DNA of 64,000 nt from Phycisphaerales bacterium (GTDB lineage: Bacteria > Planctomycetota > Phycisphaerae > Phycisphaerales > UBA1924): positions 310,001-374,000 of the forward strand of contig DASPKU010000019.1 of assembly GCA_035627955.1 (NCBI GenBank), in the 5' to 3' direction. The translations under genes and the position numbers were made by a program. Under the pieces are notes generated by a model. That model was not told the DNA's origin. It did no database searches and saw nothing but the letters and a program-made list of their open reading frames with translations. Of the stretch, positions 36,062 to 45,114 are shown piece by piece (within the stretch, counting starts at the first letter, position 1; every line of letters starts with the position of its first letter).

Positions 36062-36781
36062 ATGAAAACCACAGCGGCGCGGTACGCTGTGGGCGTGCGG
36101 CGGCCCGCGTCGACATCTCGTTCATCGCCGGTGAAGCGCTGGACGCTCAAGATCACCCTCGCCCTGCTCGCGGGCGCGGTCGTCACGTGGGGGGTGGCGT
36201 GGGGGTGTGCGCTGTGGGCAGTTCGCGGCGAGACGTACATGAGCAACCGCTTCGGCGGGAGTTCCCCAGAAGACGGCGAACTCGAACGCCGTTTCCCGCC
36301 TGGACTCCGTGCAGGGTGGCGACGGGCTGAGGGCGAGTGGGTCCGCTCGGTACAGCTCGGGCACGGACGCGGATGGGAGGAGGGGTACTACTCCGTCAAG
36401 CGGTGGACCCCTTCGAACACTGCGACGGCTGCCGCATGGGGGCGCTACGGCTGGCCTGCGTTGTCGCTCCTATGGATGGAGACACACGCGGGATTCCAGG
36501 GCCCCGAGCTGCATGCGCCGTCAACCTTGAAGCCGAGGGTTCGCGGAACGAAGTGGTTGAACGGCCAGAAGGGCCGGCGGTTGCCGCTCGCAATCATCCC
36601 CCTTGGCTTTGCGCTCAACACCCTCCTCGCGGCGGGCGTGCTGCTGGGGGTGGTGGAGGCCTTCGCGTTCGCGCGGCGGCGGGGGCGTCGGCGCAAAGGC
36701 CGGTGCACCTCGTGCGGCTACGACCGCCGCGGGCTCGTTGGCGATGCGGCGGCGTGCCCGGAGTGCGGGGCGGCTGGTTAG
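36062..36781 (+). CDS. Membrane protein with C-terminal zinc ribbon (copy 1)
   Basis: 239 aa from ATG 36062; a GTG at 36131 is an alternative start. Two hydrophobic segments (about 30-52 and 183-205) flank a soluble domain with many Trp. The C-terminus is CTSCGYDRRGLVGDAAACPECG, a two-CxxC zinc ribbon seen on many planctomycete membrane proteins. The same length and layout occur in the gene at 46333-47052. No function is known for this architecture. Confidence 0.72.
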   Translation: MKTTAARYAVGVRRPASTSRSSPVKRWTLKITLALLAGAVVTWGVAWGCALWAVRGETYMSNRFGGSSPEDGELERRFPPGLRAGWRRAEGEWVRSVQLGHGRGWEEGYYSVKRWTPSNTATAAAWGRYGWPALSLLWMETHAGFQGPELHAPSTLKPRVRGTKWLNGQKGRRLPLAIIPLGFALNTLLAAGVLLGVVEAFAFARRRGRRRKGRCTSCGYDRRGLVGDAAACPECGAAG

Positions 36782-36895
36782 AAGACTGACGAAGGCAAAG
36801 ACCACTTGGGAGGCTTCGCCCGGGTGTCGGGGGGAGGTCGCGCGAGCGCTGGTGCTGCTGGCCCGACACCAGTGGGTCGGCCGTTGACCGGCTCC

Positions 36896-36980
36896 GTGCC
36901 ACGACCGTGCTTTGACGGTCGTGCGGTTGGCCGTGTGGGACGGGCGGGGAGACACGACCGTCCGAGCACGGTCGTGGCAC
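36896..36980. repeat. Nested hairpins in a 16-bp inverted repeat
   Basis: Outer arms GTGCCACGACCGTGCT (36896-36911) and its exact reverse complement (36965-36980) enclose two smaller stems: ACGACCGT/ACGGTCGT at 36901-36922 and CACGACCGT/ACGGTCGTG at 36953-36976. The RNA could switch between one long stem and two short ones. It lies between convergent genes and may act as a terminator, but there is no U-run. Confidence 0.8.
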
Positions 36981-36992
36981 GAGAGGGCGCGG

Positions 36993-37415
36993 TTACTCCT
37001 CGAGCGTGCCGAGGTTCAGCTTTGTGTCCGCGGGCAGCTCGGTCAGGCGGGTGATGAGGAAGCGGGGCTTGGCGGTGAAGCGCATCTCCATGGTGAACTC
37101 GACGGGGTCGCCGGGGGCGAGGCCGTCGAGGCTCACGCCGGGGGCGAGGTAGGGGAAGCCCATCACCATCTCGTTCATGCCGATGACCTCGCCCTGCTGG
37201 TTCTTGAACCCGGGCAGCGCCTCGTGGTGCAGGTCGAGGTAGGGGCGCTTGACGCTGGGCAGGGCGTCCACGCGGGCGCGGAGCGTGTAGGTGTGGTCGG
37301 CGGGGGAGTCGGCGGTGATCGGCTGGAGCAGCCCCGCCGGCGCTTTGTTGAACAGCCGCGGCGTAGAGACGGCGAGGATGATGCCGACGAGGAAGAGGAG
37401 GAGCAGGCGGATCAT
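36993..37415 (-). CDS. Copper-binding CusF/SenC-like small exported protein
   Basis: 140 aa. An N-terminal hydrophobic helix (LLLLFLVGIILAVS) is a signal or anchor. The soluble part contains LDLHHEALPGFKNQQGEVIG followed by MNEMVMGFPYL and GLAPGDPVEFTM. This is the pattern of the small OB-like copper-binding domain that precedes SCO1/SenC or occurs in CusF-like proteins (His, then MxxMxM, then the APGDxVxF turn). Candidate ligands are His63, His64, Met80, Met83 and Met85. Role: periplasmic Cu(I) binding, inferred. Confidence 0.65.
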   Translation of the reverse strand: MIRLLLLFLVGIILAVSTPRLFNKAPAGLLQPITADSPADHTYTLRARVDALPSVKRPYLDLHHEALPGFKNQQGEVIGMNEMVMGFPYLAPGVSLDGLAPGDPVEFTMEMRFTAKPRFLITRLTELPADTKLNLGTLEE

Positions 37416-37428
37416 GGCGGAGGGTAGG

Positions 37429-37553
37429 GGATGTCGGATGTCGGACGTCGGATGTGGGATGTGGGATGTGGGATGTGGGATGTGGGATGTCGGATGTGGG
37501 AATGCGGGAGGTGGTCCTCTCTGACATCCGACATCCGACATCCGACATCCCCT
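37429..37553. repeat. Inverted repeat made of short tandem words (GGATGTCGG / GGATGTG)
   Basis: From 37430 the + strand repeats GGATGTCGGATGTCGG and then GGATGTG several times. At 37522-37550 the inverse words GACATCCGACATCC recur four times. The arms can pair over about 25-30 bp with variable register. The element fills the gap between the truD stop and the CusF-like start. Confidence 0.88.
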
Positions 37554-38909
37554 CTAGCCCACCTCCTCCCATTCGCCGGACTTCACCACCGCGGGCTTCA
37601 TGACCTCGCGGAGGACGACGGTGGCGAAGCTGCCCTTGGGGAGCTCGAAGGCGCAGCGGACGTAGGGGCCGTGCTCGTCGACGCCGCCCTCGACCTCGGG
37701 GTCAATGACAGGGACGCGAAGGGGGCGGCGCTTGCCCTCCAGCTTGAAGGGGCTTTTGCTGTCGAATGTCTCGAGCTGCGCGGGGGTGACGCCGAAGGAT
37801 TCCAACACCGCCTGCTCGCGCACGCCCGTCTCGCCGCCCGCGCGGACCATCGAGCCGCCCCACATCGGGCCGCTGGGGCTGATCTCAAAGCGTGCCAGGC
37901 GGGCGGCAGTCTCTGGGTCGGCGGCCACGGCGTCATCGACCGCGAACACCGCGAGGTTCTCGTGCTTGACGGCCAGGTCGCCGGGGGCGAGGGTCGCGAG
38001 CGTGCCGGTTGACACCCGCCCGTCGAGCACGGCGTTGAACACCGCGGACTGGAACGCGGAGAAGTAGTACCGCAGGATGGGCTCGTCGAGGGCGAGCATG
38101 GCCTCGGGGGGGCTCGCCCCCTTGGAGAGCCGGTACAGCACGCGCTGCTCGGTGCGGGCCGAGCGCGGGTAGAGGTCGCCCGCTTCCTGGTAGCGCCCCT
38201 CCGCGAACAGGCGGCGGGCCTCCGCGTTGAGCTCGGGGTGCGCGGCGTTGGCGCCCAGCAGCTCGCGCACGGCGGCGTCAAAGTCGCCGGTGATGAGGTG
38301 GCGGCCCACGAGGTGGTTGTTCTCCAGCATCCCGAAGCGCTGCTCGCCGACGCGGTTGGGCACGCCGACTTTCGCGAGCCGCCGCAGCACGCGGTCCGCG
38401 GCCAGCACGTCGGTGGGTTTTACATTGCGGATGCGGACAGAGAAGCGGTTGCCCTTGAGGTGGCCGGGGCGGAGCTTGTTGGCGTGGTAGTCGGCACCGA
38501 CGATCGCCAGCCGCTCGTTGCGCAGCTCGGGGAAGTGCTCGATCTTCTTTCCGGGCACGTGCACCGAGACCATCTGGCGGGTGATGGCGTGCTTGTCCTT
38601 GAGCCCCGCGTAGCCGATGGCCCGCCGGTGCACGCCGAAGTGGCGGGCCAGCACCTCGACCATCTCCATGGTGGAGAGGCCGCGCTTGGTGACGGTGAGG
38701 TAGATGTGCTCGCCCTCGCCCGAGGGCGTGTACTGGGGGATCTCGTCGACGAGGAAGTCCTCGGGCCGCTGCTTGATCTGCCCGCCGATGCCCGGGATGT
38801 CGGCCGTGATGTACTGGCGGGGGATGACGTGGGTGCTGGTGTCCTTGGGTACCCCGTCGCTCCGCGACGGCTCTTGGGTATCCGGGGCGCCGGGGTCAGA
38901 CCTCGTCAC
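37554..38909 (-). CDS. truD: tRNA pseudouridine(13) synthase TruD
   Basis: 451 aa, longer than E. coli TruD (349 aa). The catalytic motif GYAGLKDKHAITRQ has Asp105. Also typical are RPEDFLVDEIP (48-58), NRFSVRIRNV and PNRVGEQRFG. It makes pseudouridine 13 in tRNA. Its start lies 14 bp inside the upstream nuclease gene; a later in-frame start near residue 24 is possible because the first 25 residues are not conserved. Cytoplasmic, stand-alone. Confidence 0.93.
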   Translation of the reverse strand: MTRSDPGAPDTQEPSRSDGVPKDTSTHVIPRQYITADIPGIGGQIKQRPEDFLVDEIPQYTPSGEGEHIYLTVTKRGLSTMEMVEVLARHFGVHRRAIGYAGLKDKHAITRQMVSVHVPGKKIEHFPELRNERLAIVGADYHANKLRPGHLKGNRFSVRIRNVKPTDVLAADRVLRRLAKVGVPNRVGEQRFGMLENNHLVGRHLITGDFDAAVRELLGANAAHPELNAEARRLFAEGRYQEAGDLYPRSARTEQRVLYRLSKGASPPEAMLALDEPILRYYFSAFQSAVFNAVLDGRVSTGTLATLAPGDLAVKHENLAVFAVDDAVAADPETAARLARFEISPSGPMWGGSMVRAGGETGVREQAVLESFGVTPAQLETFDSKSPFKLEGKRRPLRVPVIDPEVEGGVDEHGPYVRCAFELPKGSFATVVLREVMKPAVVKSGEWEEVG

Positions 38910-39363
38910 GGGTCGCGGCCTCCAGCACGTGCTCGGCGACGTAGATGGGCACGCCGCCGGCGATCCCCAGGGCGATGGCGTCGCTGGGGCGGGAGTCGAT
39001 GTGCATCTTCTTGCCCTCGGCGGTGGTCACGTCGAGGGTGGCGAAGAAGGTGTGCTCGGCGAGGTCGTTGATGGTGATGGAGTCCAGCGAGGCGCCCAGC
39101 TTGTCGATGACGCTGGCGAGCAGGTCGTGCGTCTGCGGGCGCTTGATGCTGATGCCCTTGAGCCGCCGCTCGATCGACTGCGCCTCGGGCAAGCCGATCA
39201 CGATGGGGAAGGAGCGGGCGTGCCCGCCCTCATCCGCGGCGTCATAGACGCTGGCCGTGGGCTTCTTCGCCTCTTCGCCCTCGGTCACCTCGCGCAGCTC
39301 GATGATCTGGTAGTCATTGAGCTCGCGGATCAGGATGCGCGACAGTTCCATCCGGACGGCCAT
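38896..39363 (-). CDS. Bifunctional nuclease family protein (BFN/DUF151)
   Basis: 155 aa. FPIVIGLPEAQSIERRLKG and the signature HIDSRPSDAIALGI identify the family; a member from plants and Thermotoga structures suggest DNase and RNase activity. It overlaps truD by 14 bp and is likely co-expressed with it. Cytoplasmic; the exact substrate in bacteria is not established. Confidence 0.9.
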   Translation of the reverse strand: MAVRMELSRILIRELNDYQIIELREVTEGEEAKKPTASVYDAADEGGHARSFPIVIGLPEAQSIERRLKGISIKRPQTHDLLASVIDKLGASLDSITINDLAEHTFFATLDVTTAEGKKMHIDSRPSDAIALGIAGGVPIYVAEHVLEAATRDEV

Positions 39364-39444
39364 GCGGTTCTCCCGGCGGGGATGGTAGCACAGCCTCGCG
39401 TGAACTTGGGCTTATGTGCGGGAGCTTGCGCGCTAGTGGATCGG

Positions 39445-40293
39445 TCAGTCGCGCCCGAACGCGCCGGGGCGGGGCGGGGACTGCGGCGGGGCGGGCGCGG
39501 CCGGCGGCTCGTGCACCGGCGGCTCCACCAGTCGCCGCCCGAGCTGATCCAGCAGCTCCCGCGGAATCCCGATGTCCGCGACGATGACCTCGCCCAGGAA
39601 CGGCTGCGCCTCCAGCGCGAAGAACCCCTCCTTGAGCCCCGCGAGCGTCACGGTGGCGCTGGCCCGCACGGCTACGCGCCGGGGCATCCCCGTGTCGGCG
39701 TCCAGGCCGCTGGGCAGGTCCACCGCGAGGATGGGCACGCCGTCGGCCCCATAGCCGTTGACCTCAGTGACGATCTTCTCGTAGGTCGCCTCGAGGTCGC
39801 GGGAGAGGCCGGTGCCCACCAGCGCGTCGATGATGAGGTCGGTGCTGCGGAAGCTCGACATCGCGGCTGTGAGCGAGCGTTCCGGGTTCGCGGGGTCCAT
39901 GAGGAAGATCTGCAGCCCCATGCGGTGCACGATGTCGAGGTTGATGCGGGCGTCGCCGGTGTACTGCGCGGGGTTGGCCGCGAGGAACACCGTCACGCGC
40001 AGGCCGGCGTTGTGCAGGTGGCGGGCGCAGGCGAGGCCGTCGCCGCCGTTGTTGCCGGGCCCGGCGACCACGAGCACGCGGGGCTTGTCGATGCCGTCGA
40101 GCCCGTCGAGGGCGACTTCCGCGATGTGGCGGGCCGCGTTCTCCATCAGCACGACGGAGGGGATGCCGAACTCCTGCACGGCGAGGCGGTCGAGCTTGCG
40201 CACGGCCTCGCGCGAGAAGATCCACAGGTGCTGGCGAGGGCGCAGGCGCGGGCGGGCGGGGCCGGGGCCGTGCTGGGGCGGAGTGCTCGGCAC
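39445..40293 (-). CDS. nnrE: NAD(P)H-hydrate epimerase, stand-alone
   Basis: 282 aa. The YjeF-N fold is marked by VVAGPGNNGGDGLACARHL (76-94), IIDALVGTGLSRDL and LAVDLPSGLDADTG. It epimerises damaged (R)-NAD(P)HX to the S form. The ADP/ATP-dependent dehydratase domain fused to it in E. coli YjeF is missing and must be encoded elsewhere. The last 25 residues are a proline-rich tail (EPPAAPAPPQSPPRP). Confidence 0.9.
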   Translation of the reverse strand: MPSTPPQHGPGPARPRLRPRQHLWIFSREAVRKLDRLAVQEFGIPSVVLMENAARHIAEVALDGLDGIDKPRVLVVAGPGNNGGDGLACARHLHNAGLRVTVFLAANPAQYTGDARINLDIVHRMGLQIFLMDPANPERSLTAAMSSFRSTDLIIDALVGTGLSRDLEATYEKIVTEVNGYGADGVPILAVDLPSGLDADTGMPRRVAVRASATVTLAGLKEGFFALEAQPFLGEVIVADIGIPRELLDQLGRRLVEPPVHEPPAAPAPPQSPPRPGAFGRD

Positions 40294-40343
40294 GGACGGA
40301 GTCTAGCCCCACGCGGTCAGGGGCCGTTCAAGGTTGGAATGAA

Positions 40344-40369
40344 AAGAGCCCCGCTGGTGCGGGGCTCTT
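40344..40369 (-). terminator. Terminator after the TlpA-like gene
   Basis: Stem AGAGCCCCGC/GCGGGGCTCT with a short loop; on the minus strand it is followed by TTTTCATTCC, 26 bp after the stop at 40396. Confidence 0.82.
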
Positions 40370-40395
40370 CGGGTGACGTTGAAGCTCAGGGCTGA

Positions 40396-41511
40396 TTAGT
40401 TCTTCGCGCCCTTGTACTTCTTGAGGTTGCCCTCGACCTCCTCACGCATCTCGTCGCCGTCGCTGTCGGTGAGCGCCTTCACGGCCTTCTCCTGAATCTC
40501 GACGGCCTTCGCCACGTCCTTCTTCTCCCAGTACGCGCGGGCCAGGGTGTCGAGGATCGCGGCGTTCTTGCTGTCGGTGATCTCGACGGCGCGCTTGGCG
40601 ATGTCCATGGCCAGGTCGATGTCGCGGTTCTTGTAGCCCTCGTCATCGAGGATGCTCCAGGAGATCGCGTTGAGCACCATCGCGTTGTCCTTGACCGGGC
40701 CCGTGGTCATCTTCTTGGCGTACTCGTATGCGGCGGTCTCGCCCTTGTTCTCAAGGATGGCCTTGAAGCGGCTGGCCGCGGCCATGCCGTTGCGCTCGGG
40801 GTTGAGCTCGATCAGCTCATCGACGATCTTGCCCTCGGCCTCCTCATCGCCGCTGGTGCGGGCTTCCTGCAGCTTGGCCATCAGCTCGCGCTGCTTCTTG
40901 GCGGAGGCCGCGGCCTTGGCGGACTTCTCCGACGCGGCCTTGAGGTCGTAGGTGCCGGCGACGACCTCCTTGAGCACCTTGTCCATGCCCGCGGGGTGGC
41001 CGATCCACTGGATCTTGTTGTCCTTCACGATGAACGCGGAGGGGATGCCGCCCTGGCCCGAGGCCCGCATCCACGTGTCGCTCATGGGGGCGGGGGAGCC
41101 GCCGTAAGCGACGGTGTAGTCCATCTTGTCGCCCTGGTTCTTGACGAACTCGGTGACGCGGTCGAGGTACTTGCCGTCCTCGAGCTCGTTGTTCTCCTCC
41201 CAGATGCTCACGCCGATGAAGCGGACCTTGTCCTTGTACTCCTTCTGCATCTCGGTGAGGTGGGGGATGTTGCGGATGCAGGGGCCGCACCAGGTCGCCC
41301 AGAACTCGACGACGTAGATGCCCTTGTCGAGGTTCTCGACGGGCTTGCCCTTCACGAACTTCTCGATCTGCAGCTTGGGGGCGGTGTCGCCCACCTTCAG
41401 CATCGTGGCTTCCTGCTCCTTGGCGGCGGGTTTGTCCTGGGCGACCACGGCGGGGGCGGCGCCCACGAGGGCGAGGATCATGGACAGGGCGAAGATGCGC
41501 GGGGACTTCAT
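40396..41511 (-). CDS. Exported thioredoxin-like (TlpA/AhpC) protein with helical repeat C-terminus
   Basis: 371 aa from ATG 41511, with AGGAGCTC about 6 bp before it. The signal peptide ends in VVAQ (about residue 25). A TlpA-like redoxin follows with FWATWCGPCIRNIPHL (70-85, active-site CGPC at 75-78) and the cis-Pro-like GGIPSAFIV. From about 215 on, the protein is helical with TPR-like units (AAASRFKAILENKGETAAYE, AILDTLARAYWEKKDVAKAV). It probably works as a periplasmic disulfide reductase in a complex. No partner gene is adjacent. Confidence 0.85.
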   Translation of the reverse strand: MKSPRIFALSMILALVGAAPAVVAQDKPAAKEQEATMLKVGDTAPKLQIEKFVKGKPVENLDKGIYVVEFWATWCGPCIRNIPHLTEMQKEYKDKVRFIGVSIWEENNELEDGKYLDRVTEFVKNQGDKMDYTVAYGGSPAPMSDTWMRASGQGGIPSAFIVKDNKIQWIGHPAGMDKVLKEVVAGTYDLKAASEKSAKAAASAKKQRELMAKLQEARTSGDEEAEGKIVDELIELNPERNGMAAASRFKAILENKGETAAYEYAKKMTTGPVKDNAMVLNAISWSILDDEGYKNRDIDLAMDIAKRAVEITDSKNAAILDTLARAYWEKKDVAKAVEIQEKAVKALTDSDGDEMREEVEGNLKKYKGAKN

Positions 41512-41710
41512 TCGGAGCTCCTCTTGGATGGGCAGTGGGGCGGCAACACGCGGCCCGTGCAGTGGCGTCTCGACGCCCAAGGCCCACCCTGCCCGGGCGG
41601 GTCTGTTATTCTTACCTTAGACGCGGGCCGGCGGAAGGGGTTTCCTGGTGCTTTGCATGGGCGGGGGCCCGCGATGGACCCCGGGCACCCCGGGGGCAAT
41701 CATTTCAGAG

Positions 41711-42991
41711 ATGCGCGCACGGGTGGTTTCCAGCATCGCCTTGAGCCTGGTCCTGCACGCGGGGGGACTGGTAGCGCTCTCGCTGGTGGGCGCGCGGAGC
41801 CTCGCCAGCCCGGGTGAATCGCCGCAAGTGGGGGTGGTGCAAGGGCTTGAGCTGGCGGACACCGGGCTGGCCGTGCTGGTCCCGCTCGCGGTTCTGCCCA
41901 CGCCCGAGCCGTTGCCCACGCCAGAAATTCAGCCGGAGCCCGAGCCCGAGGTAATGCCGCCCAAGCCGGAGGTCGAGCTGGAGGTGCCGCTGGGGATCGA
42001 AGATGGGGCGGAGCGCTCAGAGGTCTGGAAGGGGGCGAAGGAGGCGACCGAGCACCTCGCGCCCAAGTCCAAGATCGACCAGGCGGCGCGGGCGATCGAC
42101 CCCAGGGCCGGCGCGGCGGAGGCCGGGCCCGCGTCGGCGGGCGACGGCGAGCGGGCGGCGCAGGAGGTTGTTCCGCAGCCCCCGCAGCCGGAGGTGAGCA
42201 AGAGCGCGCCCGCGGAGCAAACCGTGCCCGCGCCCGAGCCGCAGCCCAAGCCGGTACAGGAGCTCGAGAAGCAGGACCAGCCGCAGCAGGTGGAGCCCGA
42301 GCAACTCAACCCCCAGCAGTCCGAACCGGAGCAGCTGAAACCGCAGAGCCCCCCGGCGCCCGAGCCTGAAGGGGCGAGCGAGGTCGAGCTCCCGCGCCCG
42401 CAGGACGCGCCGGTGCAGCCGGAGCCGCCGCAGCCCGAGCCCGAGCAGCTGAAGCAGCAGCAGGAAAAGCCCGAGCAGCCGCAGGAGCAGCAGCTGCGCC
42501 CGGTGCAGCCGGAGACGGCGCCGGCCCAGAGCGCGGACACGTCGACAGCCGCAGCGCCCCCAGTCACGCCCGTACCGCCGCAGCCCGCCGACGCGCCCTC
42601 CGCAAAGGCCAGCGCCCCGCAGGCCGAGCCCGGACTCAGGGCCGACGAGGAGTCGCCCGCGGCCTCCGTCGTGGGCTCGCTCGTCTTCAAGCCCGGCGAG
42701 CCGCTCGCGGGCAAGGGCCTCCGCGTGTGGACCGTGACGCCCAAGTACGCGGTGACGACCCGCTACCTCGCCCGCCCCAAGAACGCGGTGGTGCTCATCA
42801 CCTTCGGGCGCGACGGCAAGGTGCGCAAGGCCGTGTTCAAGGAGCGCACCGGCTATGAGGATGTGGACAAGCCGCTGCTGGAGGCGGTGTACCGCTGGAC
42901 CGCCCGCGGCGAGGCCCTTTCCAGCCTCCCCGCCGACAAGCCCGACGCCGGCGTGACGTATTCGATCAAGTTCCTGATGGAGACGTACTAG
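41711..42991 (+). CDS. TonB-like energy transducer
   Basis: 426 aa from ATG 41711. An N-terminal membrane helix (VVSSIALSLVLHAGGLVALS, with the His of the TonB family) is followed by about 240 residues dominated by Pro, Glu and Gln that span the periplasm. The C-terminal TonB/TolA-like domain (ARPKNAVVLITFGRDGKVRK, LLEAVYRW, VTYSIKFLM) interacts with outer-membrane receptors. ExbB/ExbD are not in the window. The linker is longer than in E. coli TonB (239 aa in all). Confidence 0.85.
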   Translation: MRARVVSSIALSLVLHAGGLVALSLVGARSLASPGESPQVGVVQGLELADTGLAVLVPLAVLPTPEPLPTPEIQPEPEPEVMPPKPEVELEVPLGIEDGAERSEVWKGAKEATEHLAPKSKIDQAARAIDPRAGAAEAGPASAGDGERAAQEVVPQPPQPEVSKSAPAEQTVPAPEPQPKPVQELEKQDQPQQVEPEQLNPQQSEPEQLKPQSPPAPEPEGASEVELPRPQDAPVQPEPPQPEPEQLKQQQEKPEQPQEQQLRPVQPETAPAQSADTSTAAAPPVTPVPPQPADAPSAKASAPQAEPGLRADEESPAASVVGSLVFKPGEPLAGKGLRVWTVTPKYAVTTRYLARPKNAVVLITFGRDGKVRKAVFKERTGYEDVDKPLLEAVYRWTARGEALSSLPADKPDAGVTYSIKFLMETY

Positions 42992-43048
42992 GTTCGAGGT
43001 GGCATTGCGGCCGCGGCGCGGGCCTACTTCAATCCACAAGGAGGCGGC

Positions 43049-43753
43049 ATGATCGGCCAGCTCACCGCATTGCTCATGTCCATCGCGTCCGCCGCGCCCG
43101 CGCAGCCCGAAAGCGTCACTGCCGGCGGCGCGCGCTGGACGCCCACCGAGCCCACCGTGGGCGACATGAACCCCGTGGGCACCAGCCAGCGGGCGATGCC
43201 GGTGGACCTGCGCGTGGGCAGCGGCTTTGACCGCCTCTACAAGCTCGACGCCAGGCCCCGCTTTTTCGGCGGCAGCGGGGGTGGGGGCTGGGCCGCGGGC
43301 GACAGCGACTACTACATGCGCATGAACGGCGGGGTAATGGCCGTGTTCCCGCGCTCCAGCTACGCGATGACCCGGCGCGGCCTGCTCACCGAGGTGCCCC
43401 CGGGCACGGTGTTCTCGATCGGCGGCAACGTCAACAAGCTCATGGGCGCGCAGCCGGGCATCAACGAGCCGCGTGTCCCCGGCCAGAACTTCGTGGACCG
43501 CTCGGCGAAGCCCGGCTCCCCCAACGACCCCGTGCCCGACCAGGAGCGGGCCCGCCCCGCCCCGCCCGAGCGCCCCGAGCCCCCGCAACGCGCCAACAAC
43601 CAGGCCCCCCGCGACGGCGCTGCCGCGCCCGGCAACGAGGTGCGCTCCTCAGCGAACACCGCCCCCGCGCCGGGGCCGTCGATCTGGTGGGACGAGAGCT
43701 ACCGGCAGCAGCGGGTGGGTCAGCTGCTGGACCGGGCCCTCGCGGGGCAGTAA
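43049..43753 (+). CDS. Exported protein of unknown function
   Basis: 234 aa, AAGGAGG 5 bp before the ATG. A short hydrophobic N-terminus (LTALLMSIASAAPAQ) suggests export. The middle has a Gly-rich FFGGSGGGGWAAGDSDYY and the last third is Pro/Arg/Ala-rich and disordered. No family recognised. It follows the TonB-like gene by 57 bp on the same strand and may share its transcript. Confidence 0.7.
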   Translation: MIGQLTALLMSIASAAPAQPESVTAGGARWTPTEPTVGDMNPVGTSQRAMPVDLRVGSGFDRLYKLDARPRFFGGSGGGGWAAGDSDYYMRMNGGVMAVFPRSSYAMTRRGLLTEVPPGTVFSIGGNVNKLMGAQPGINEPRVPGQNFVDRSAKPGSPNDPVPDQERARPAPPERPEPPQRANNQAPRDGAAAPGNEVRSSANTAPAPGPSIWWDESYRQQRVGQLLDRALAGQ

Positions 43754-43756
43754 AAG

Positions 43757-43915
43757 CAAAGGCAAAGGCCGAACACGGAGTTCACGGAGCAGGACCGAGG
43801 GGAGCGGGAGAGAAGGAAAGGATCGATCCGGTTCCATCCTGTCTTCCCCAAGTCCGATCCTGTCTCCCCTCCGTGTAGCTCTGTCTTCTCTCCGCCCCCT
43901 CCGTGTTCCTCTTCC
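43757..43915. repeat. Purine/pyrimidine-rich inverted segment between convergent genes
   Basis: AAGGCCGAACACGGAGTTCACGGAG near the left end is matched by CTCCGTGTAGCTCTG and CCTCCGTGTTCCTCTT near the right end. GGCAAAGGC...GAACACGGAG also occurs at 34651-34672. The segment could form a long, imperfect stem with a loop of about 90 bases and may terminate both flanking genes. Confidence 0.7.
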
Positions 43916-43917
43916 TC

Positions 43918-44961
43918 TTACACGTTGGGCCGCGTGTTGCCGTCGCCGGCGATCGAGCCGCGCATCGAGGTGTCGGCCTGCAGGTTCTGCAGCTTGTAGT
44001 AGTCCATCACGCCCAGGCGGCCGTTGCGGAAGGCGTCGGCGATGGCCTTGGGCACGTCGGCCTCGGCCAGCACCACCAGGGCCTTGTTCTCCTCGATCCG
44101 CGCCTTGTTCTCCTGCTCGAGGGCCAGGGCCAGGGCACGCCGCTTCTCCGCCTCGGCCTGGAAGCGCTTCTTGTCGGCCTCGGCCTGCGCCGCCTGCAGC
44201 TGGGCGCCGATGTTGTCCCCGACGTCGACGTCGGCGATGTCGATGGAGAGGATCTCGAAGGCCGTGCCCGCGTCCAGGCCGGTGCTCATCACCTTCTTGC
44301 TGATGTCGTCGGGGTTCTCCAGCACCGCCTTGTGGTCGTTGGCCGAGCCGATGGTGGACACGATGCCCTGCCCCACGCGTGCGATGATGGTCTCCTCGGT
44401 GGCGCCGCCCACCAGCCGGGCGATATTCGTGCGCACCGTCACGCGGGCCTTGACCTTCAGCTGGATGCCGTCCTTGGCCACCGCGTCGATGGTCCCCCGC
44501 GGCCCGTTGGCGCTGGGGCAGTCGATCACCTTGGGGTTCACCGAGGTGTGCACCGCGTCCAGGATGTCGCGGCCCGCGAGATCAATGGCGGTGGCGATGT
44601 TCCAGGGCAGCTCGATGCGGGCACCCCGGGCCGCGATCATCGCCGAGATCACGTTGCTCACCCGCCCGCCGGCCAGGTAGTGGGTCTCGATCATGTTGGT
44701 GGGGATGTCCATGCCGCTCTTGACGGCGCGGATCCGGTTGATCACCACCGTGCGGATGTCCACCTTCCGCAGCTTCATCCCGATCATGTCCAGCATGCCC
44801 ACGTGGGCGTTGCTGGTCATCGCCTGGATGTACAGGCTGATGAACTGCAGCAGGAAGATGAACACGAAGAAGAGGACCAGGCCAACGATGCCGATCACGA
44901 CCCAGATGATCATGTCCTGCTTGGTGGCCTGGGCGAGCGTGAGCATTGAAACGTGGTGCAT
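43918..44961 (-). CDS. floA: Flotillin-like protein FloA
   Basis: 347 aa. A single N-terminal membrane segment ([20 protein letters not shown], about 18-37) is followed by the SPFH-like body ([53 protein letters not shown]). A long Ala/Glu/Lys coiled coil ([18 protein letters not shown]) and a conserved [16 protein letters not shown] near the C-terminus complete it. FloA organises membrane microdomains. No NfeD-like partner is adjacent. Confidence 0.94.
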   Translation of the reverse strand: MHHVSMLTLAQATKQDMIIWVVIGIVGLVLFFVFIFLLQFISLYIQAMTSNAHVGMLDMIGMKLRKVDIRTVVINRIRAVKSGMDIPTNMIETHYLAGGRVSNVISAMIAARGARIELPWNIATAIDLAGRDILDAVHTSVNPKVIDCPSANGPRGTIDAVAKDGIQLKVKARVTVRTNIARLVGGATEETIIARVGQGIVSTIGSANDHKAVLENPDDISKKVMSTGLDAGTAFEILSIDIADVDVGDNIGAQLQAAQAEADKKRFQAEAEKRRALALALEQENKARIEENKALVVLAEADVPKAIADAFRNGRLGVMDYYKLQNLQADTSMRGSIAGDGNTRPNV

Positions 44962-45011
44962 GGGGACTCCCTCGATTCGGGCGGGAGTATAGCGGACGGG
45001 TGGGCCCCCCA

Positions 45012-45110
45012 GTAGAGGAGTGGAGGAGAGCAGGAGTGGAGGAGACGCGGCCCGGCCCTGCGCCGCCGCCCCCTCTCCTCTTCTCCTCTTCTCCTCGGCT
45101 CCTCCACCGG
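45012..45110. repeat. GA-rich / CT-rich inverted repeat
   Basis: GAGGAGTGGAGGAGAGCAGG and GAGTGGAGGAGACG on the left are complementary in type to CCTCTCCTCTTCTCCTC and GGCTCCTCCACC on the right, about 30 bp between the arms. It fills the gap between the floA start and the downstream FnIII-like gene, both on the minus strand. Confidence 0.75.
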
Positions 45111-45114
45111 CCCC

